A stretch of 24,647 bases of DNA. It comes from DAOUEG01 sp964595455 (lineage in GTDB: Bacteria > Chloroflexota > Dehalococcoidia > Dehalococcoidales > RBG-16-60-22). Positions 23,879 to 24,647 of this stretch are shown here, in pieces (the stretch's first letter is position 1; each line of letters opens with the position of its first letter). The notes under the pieces are model-generated. The model was not told where the DNA came from. It searched no databases and was given only the letters and a program-made list of their open reading frames with translations. The position numbers and the translations under genes are program-made. Location: the NCBI GenBank assembly GCA_964595455.1, contig CAZQQL010000044.1, positions 1-24,647 on the forward strand, written 5' to 3'.

Positions 23879-24523
23879 GTGCCGTTAAGTGATAGAGACT
23901 ACATGAGGAACGAGCCGCAGCAGCGGCAGCCGAGGCGGTTCCGCCAGCCTACCAGGATATCCATCAACCCGCTGCTCGTGCTGATTGCGATCAATGCTAT
24001 TCTTTATATCGTCACCTCTTTAAAGCCCAATGTTGAGCTTGATTTTGCTTTTATTCCGGCCCTGATCGGGGAGCGGCCGTGGACCCTTATCACGAGTATG
24101 TTCATCCATGCCAGTGTCTGGCACCTGCTGTTCAACATGCTGGCGCTCTTTATCTTCGGGCGTCTCCTCCGCCGGTTCATCGGGGATAACACGTTTCTGC
24201 TGGTCTACTTCGTGGGCGGACTGGCCGGTAACCTGCTGTTCTGGGCCATCAACGCTGGTGACTACGTCGCCGTCGTTGGGGCTTCCGGAGCCATTTACGC
24301 CATCGCCGGGGCCATCGTGGTGCTCGTTCCCAACCTGAGGATAGCGCTCTACGGCATCATTCCCATGCCCATGTGGGTATTCGTCCTGGTGTTCATGGTG
24401 ATACTGTCATTCCTGGGACCGGGTTCGGCGACGGTAGCCTGGGAAGGGCACCTGGGCGGGCTGGCGGCCGGGCTCATCTTCGGGTTCTTTTTCCGGCGGC
24501 GGCTGAAGTTCATGATATACTGA
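23879..24523 (+). CDS. rhomboid-family intramembrane serine protease
   Basis: Cleaves transmembrane segments within the membrane. The 214-residue protein has a basic, Gln/Arg-rich cytoplasmic N-terminus (about 30 residues) and six predicted helices, the compact bacterial form. The HxxxN motif is HLLFN (His82, Asn86), the catalytic serine lies in GASGAIYA (Ser136), and the catalytic His in EGHLGGLAAG (His191); all required residues are present, so it should be active. GTG 23879 is favoured: GGAG is nine bases upstream and the promoter fits; ATG 23903 is the alternative. Transcribed divergently from the nuclease operon. Substrates unknown. Confidence 0.92.
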   Translation: MPLSDRDYMRNEPQQRQPRRFRQPTRISINPLLVLIAINAILYIVTSLKPNVELDFAFIPALIGERPWTLITSMFIHASVWHLLFNMLALFIFGRLLRRFIGDNTFLLVYFVGGLAGNLLFWAINAGDYVAVVGASGAIYAIAGAIVVLVPNLRIALYGIIPMPMWVFVLVFMVILSFLGPGSATVAWEGHLGGLAAGLIFGFFFRRRLKFMIY

Positions 24524-24551
24524 AGTTGTAGCTGGGTATATCCTACTTTCC

Positions 24552-24580
24552 TTGACTTTTAGTTACAATGAACGTATAAT
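24552..24580 (+). promoter_or_regulatory. strong sigma70-type promoter of the tRNA gene
   Basis: -35 TTGACT (24552-24557, 5 of 6), 17-nt spacer and a perfect -10 TATAAT (24575-24580). The start near 24587 gives a short leader of about 34 nt before the tRNA. Confidence 0.75.
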
Positions 24581-24620
24581 ACTTGAGTTACACTTTTTTC
24601 CCATTTGTATTCAGACTGGT

Positions 24621-24647
24621 GCCCGAGTGGCGCAATGGAAGCGCAAC
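24621..24647 (+). tRNA. tRNA, 5' portion cut by the window edge
   Basis: The last 27 bases read as a 7-nt acceptor strand GCCCGAG, then T8-G9, a perfect D arm GCGC/GCGC around the loop AATGGAA, A26 and the first two bases of the anticodon stem. The GG of the D loop and the spacing fit a class I tRNA. The anticodon lies beyond the window, so the isotype cannot be named. A near-consensus promoter precedes it. Confidence 0.8.

Noticed and set aside
1..24647. CRISPR array, insertion sequence or phage genes
   Set aside because: No regularly spaced repeats, transposase, integrase or phage structural motifs were seen on either strand.

Overview
This 24.6-kb window looks like chromosome from a bacterium with about 55% GC. 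The mix of genes (several peptide-type ABC transporters, a lipoprotein with a long Ser/Thr-rich linker, a UGSC-type selenoprotein, mostly ordinary sigma70 promoters) fits an anaerobic Chloroflexota such as a Dehalococcoidia relative. That taxonomic guess is an inference; no rRNA or marker gene is present to confirm it.

Layout. (1) 1-1118, plus strand: the tail of one DppB-type permease and a complete DppC-type permease, the visible end of a peptide/nickel-type ABC transporter operon. (2) 4340-1115, minus strand: a three-gene operon with a nucleotide-sugar dehydrogenase, a glycosyltransferase-like protein and aldose 1-epimerase (galM). (3) 4645-6123, plus strand: a Wzx-like flippase, transcribed divergently from (2). 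(4) 13880-6153, minus strand: a surface-glycan operon with a GT2/CMP-nonulosonate-synthetase-like fusion, NeuB, NeuA, an asparagine-synthase-like amidotransferase, a zinc-ribbon methyltransferase, a possible sialyltransferase-like protein and a radical SAM protein with a frameshift. Regions 2-4 together look like a biosynthesis and export locus for a glycan carrying a sialic-acid-like (nonulosonic) sugar and possibly an amidated uronic acid. (5) 19855-14190, minus strand: a complete five-gene Dpp/Opp-type transporter operon (lipoprotein, two permeases, two ATPases). It has a strong promoter, a palindromic operator candidate at the start site and a stable hairpin after the binding-protein gene.

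(6) 20155-21837, plus strand: the most striking gene. Two open frames are joined in phase across a single UGA (20533-20535). The UGA lies in a U-D-G-C context, as in UGSC-family selenoproteins. It is followed after 10 nt by a hairpin closely matching the classical bacterial SECIS (6-bp stem, GUC loop, unpaired UU below). I annotate one 560-residue selenoprotein with Sec127. It diverges from the transporter operon, and a shared operator is possible.

(7) 23770-21960, minus strand: a visibly AT-rich module with a single-HKD phospholipase D-type nuclease carrying a DpnI-C-like winged helix, followed by two small unknown proteins and then a diacylglycerol/undecaprenol kinase (dgkA). The nuclease and the two small genes may be a restriction or defence cassette. 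(8) 23879-24523, plus strand: a rhomboid protease, then a near-consensus promoter and the 5' part of a tRNA cut by the window edge.
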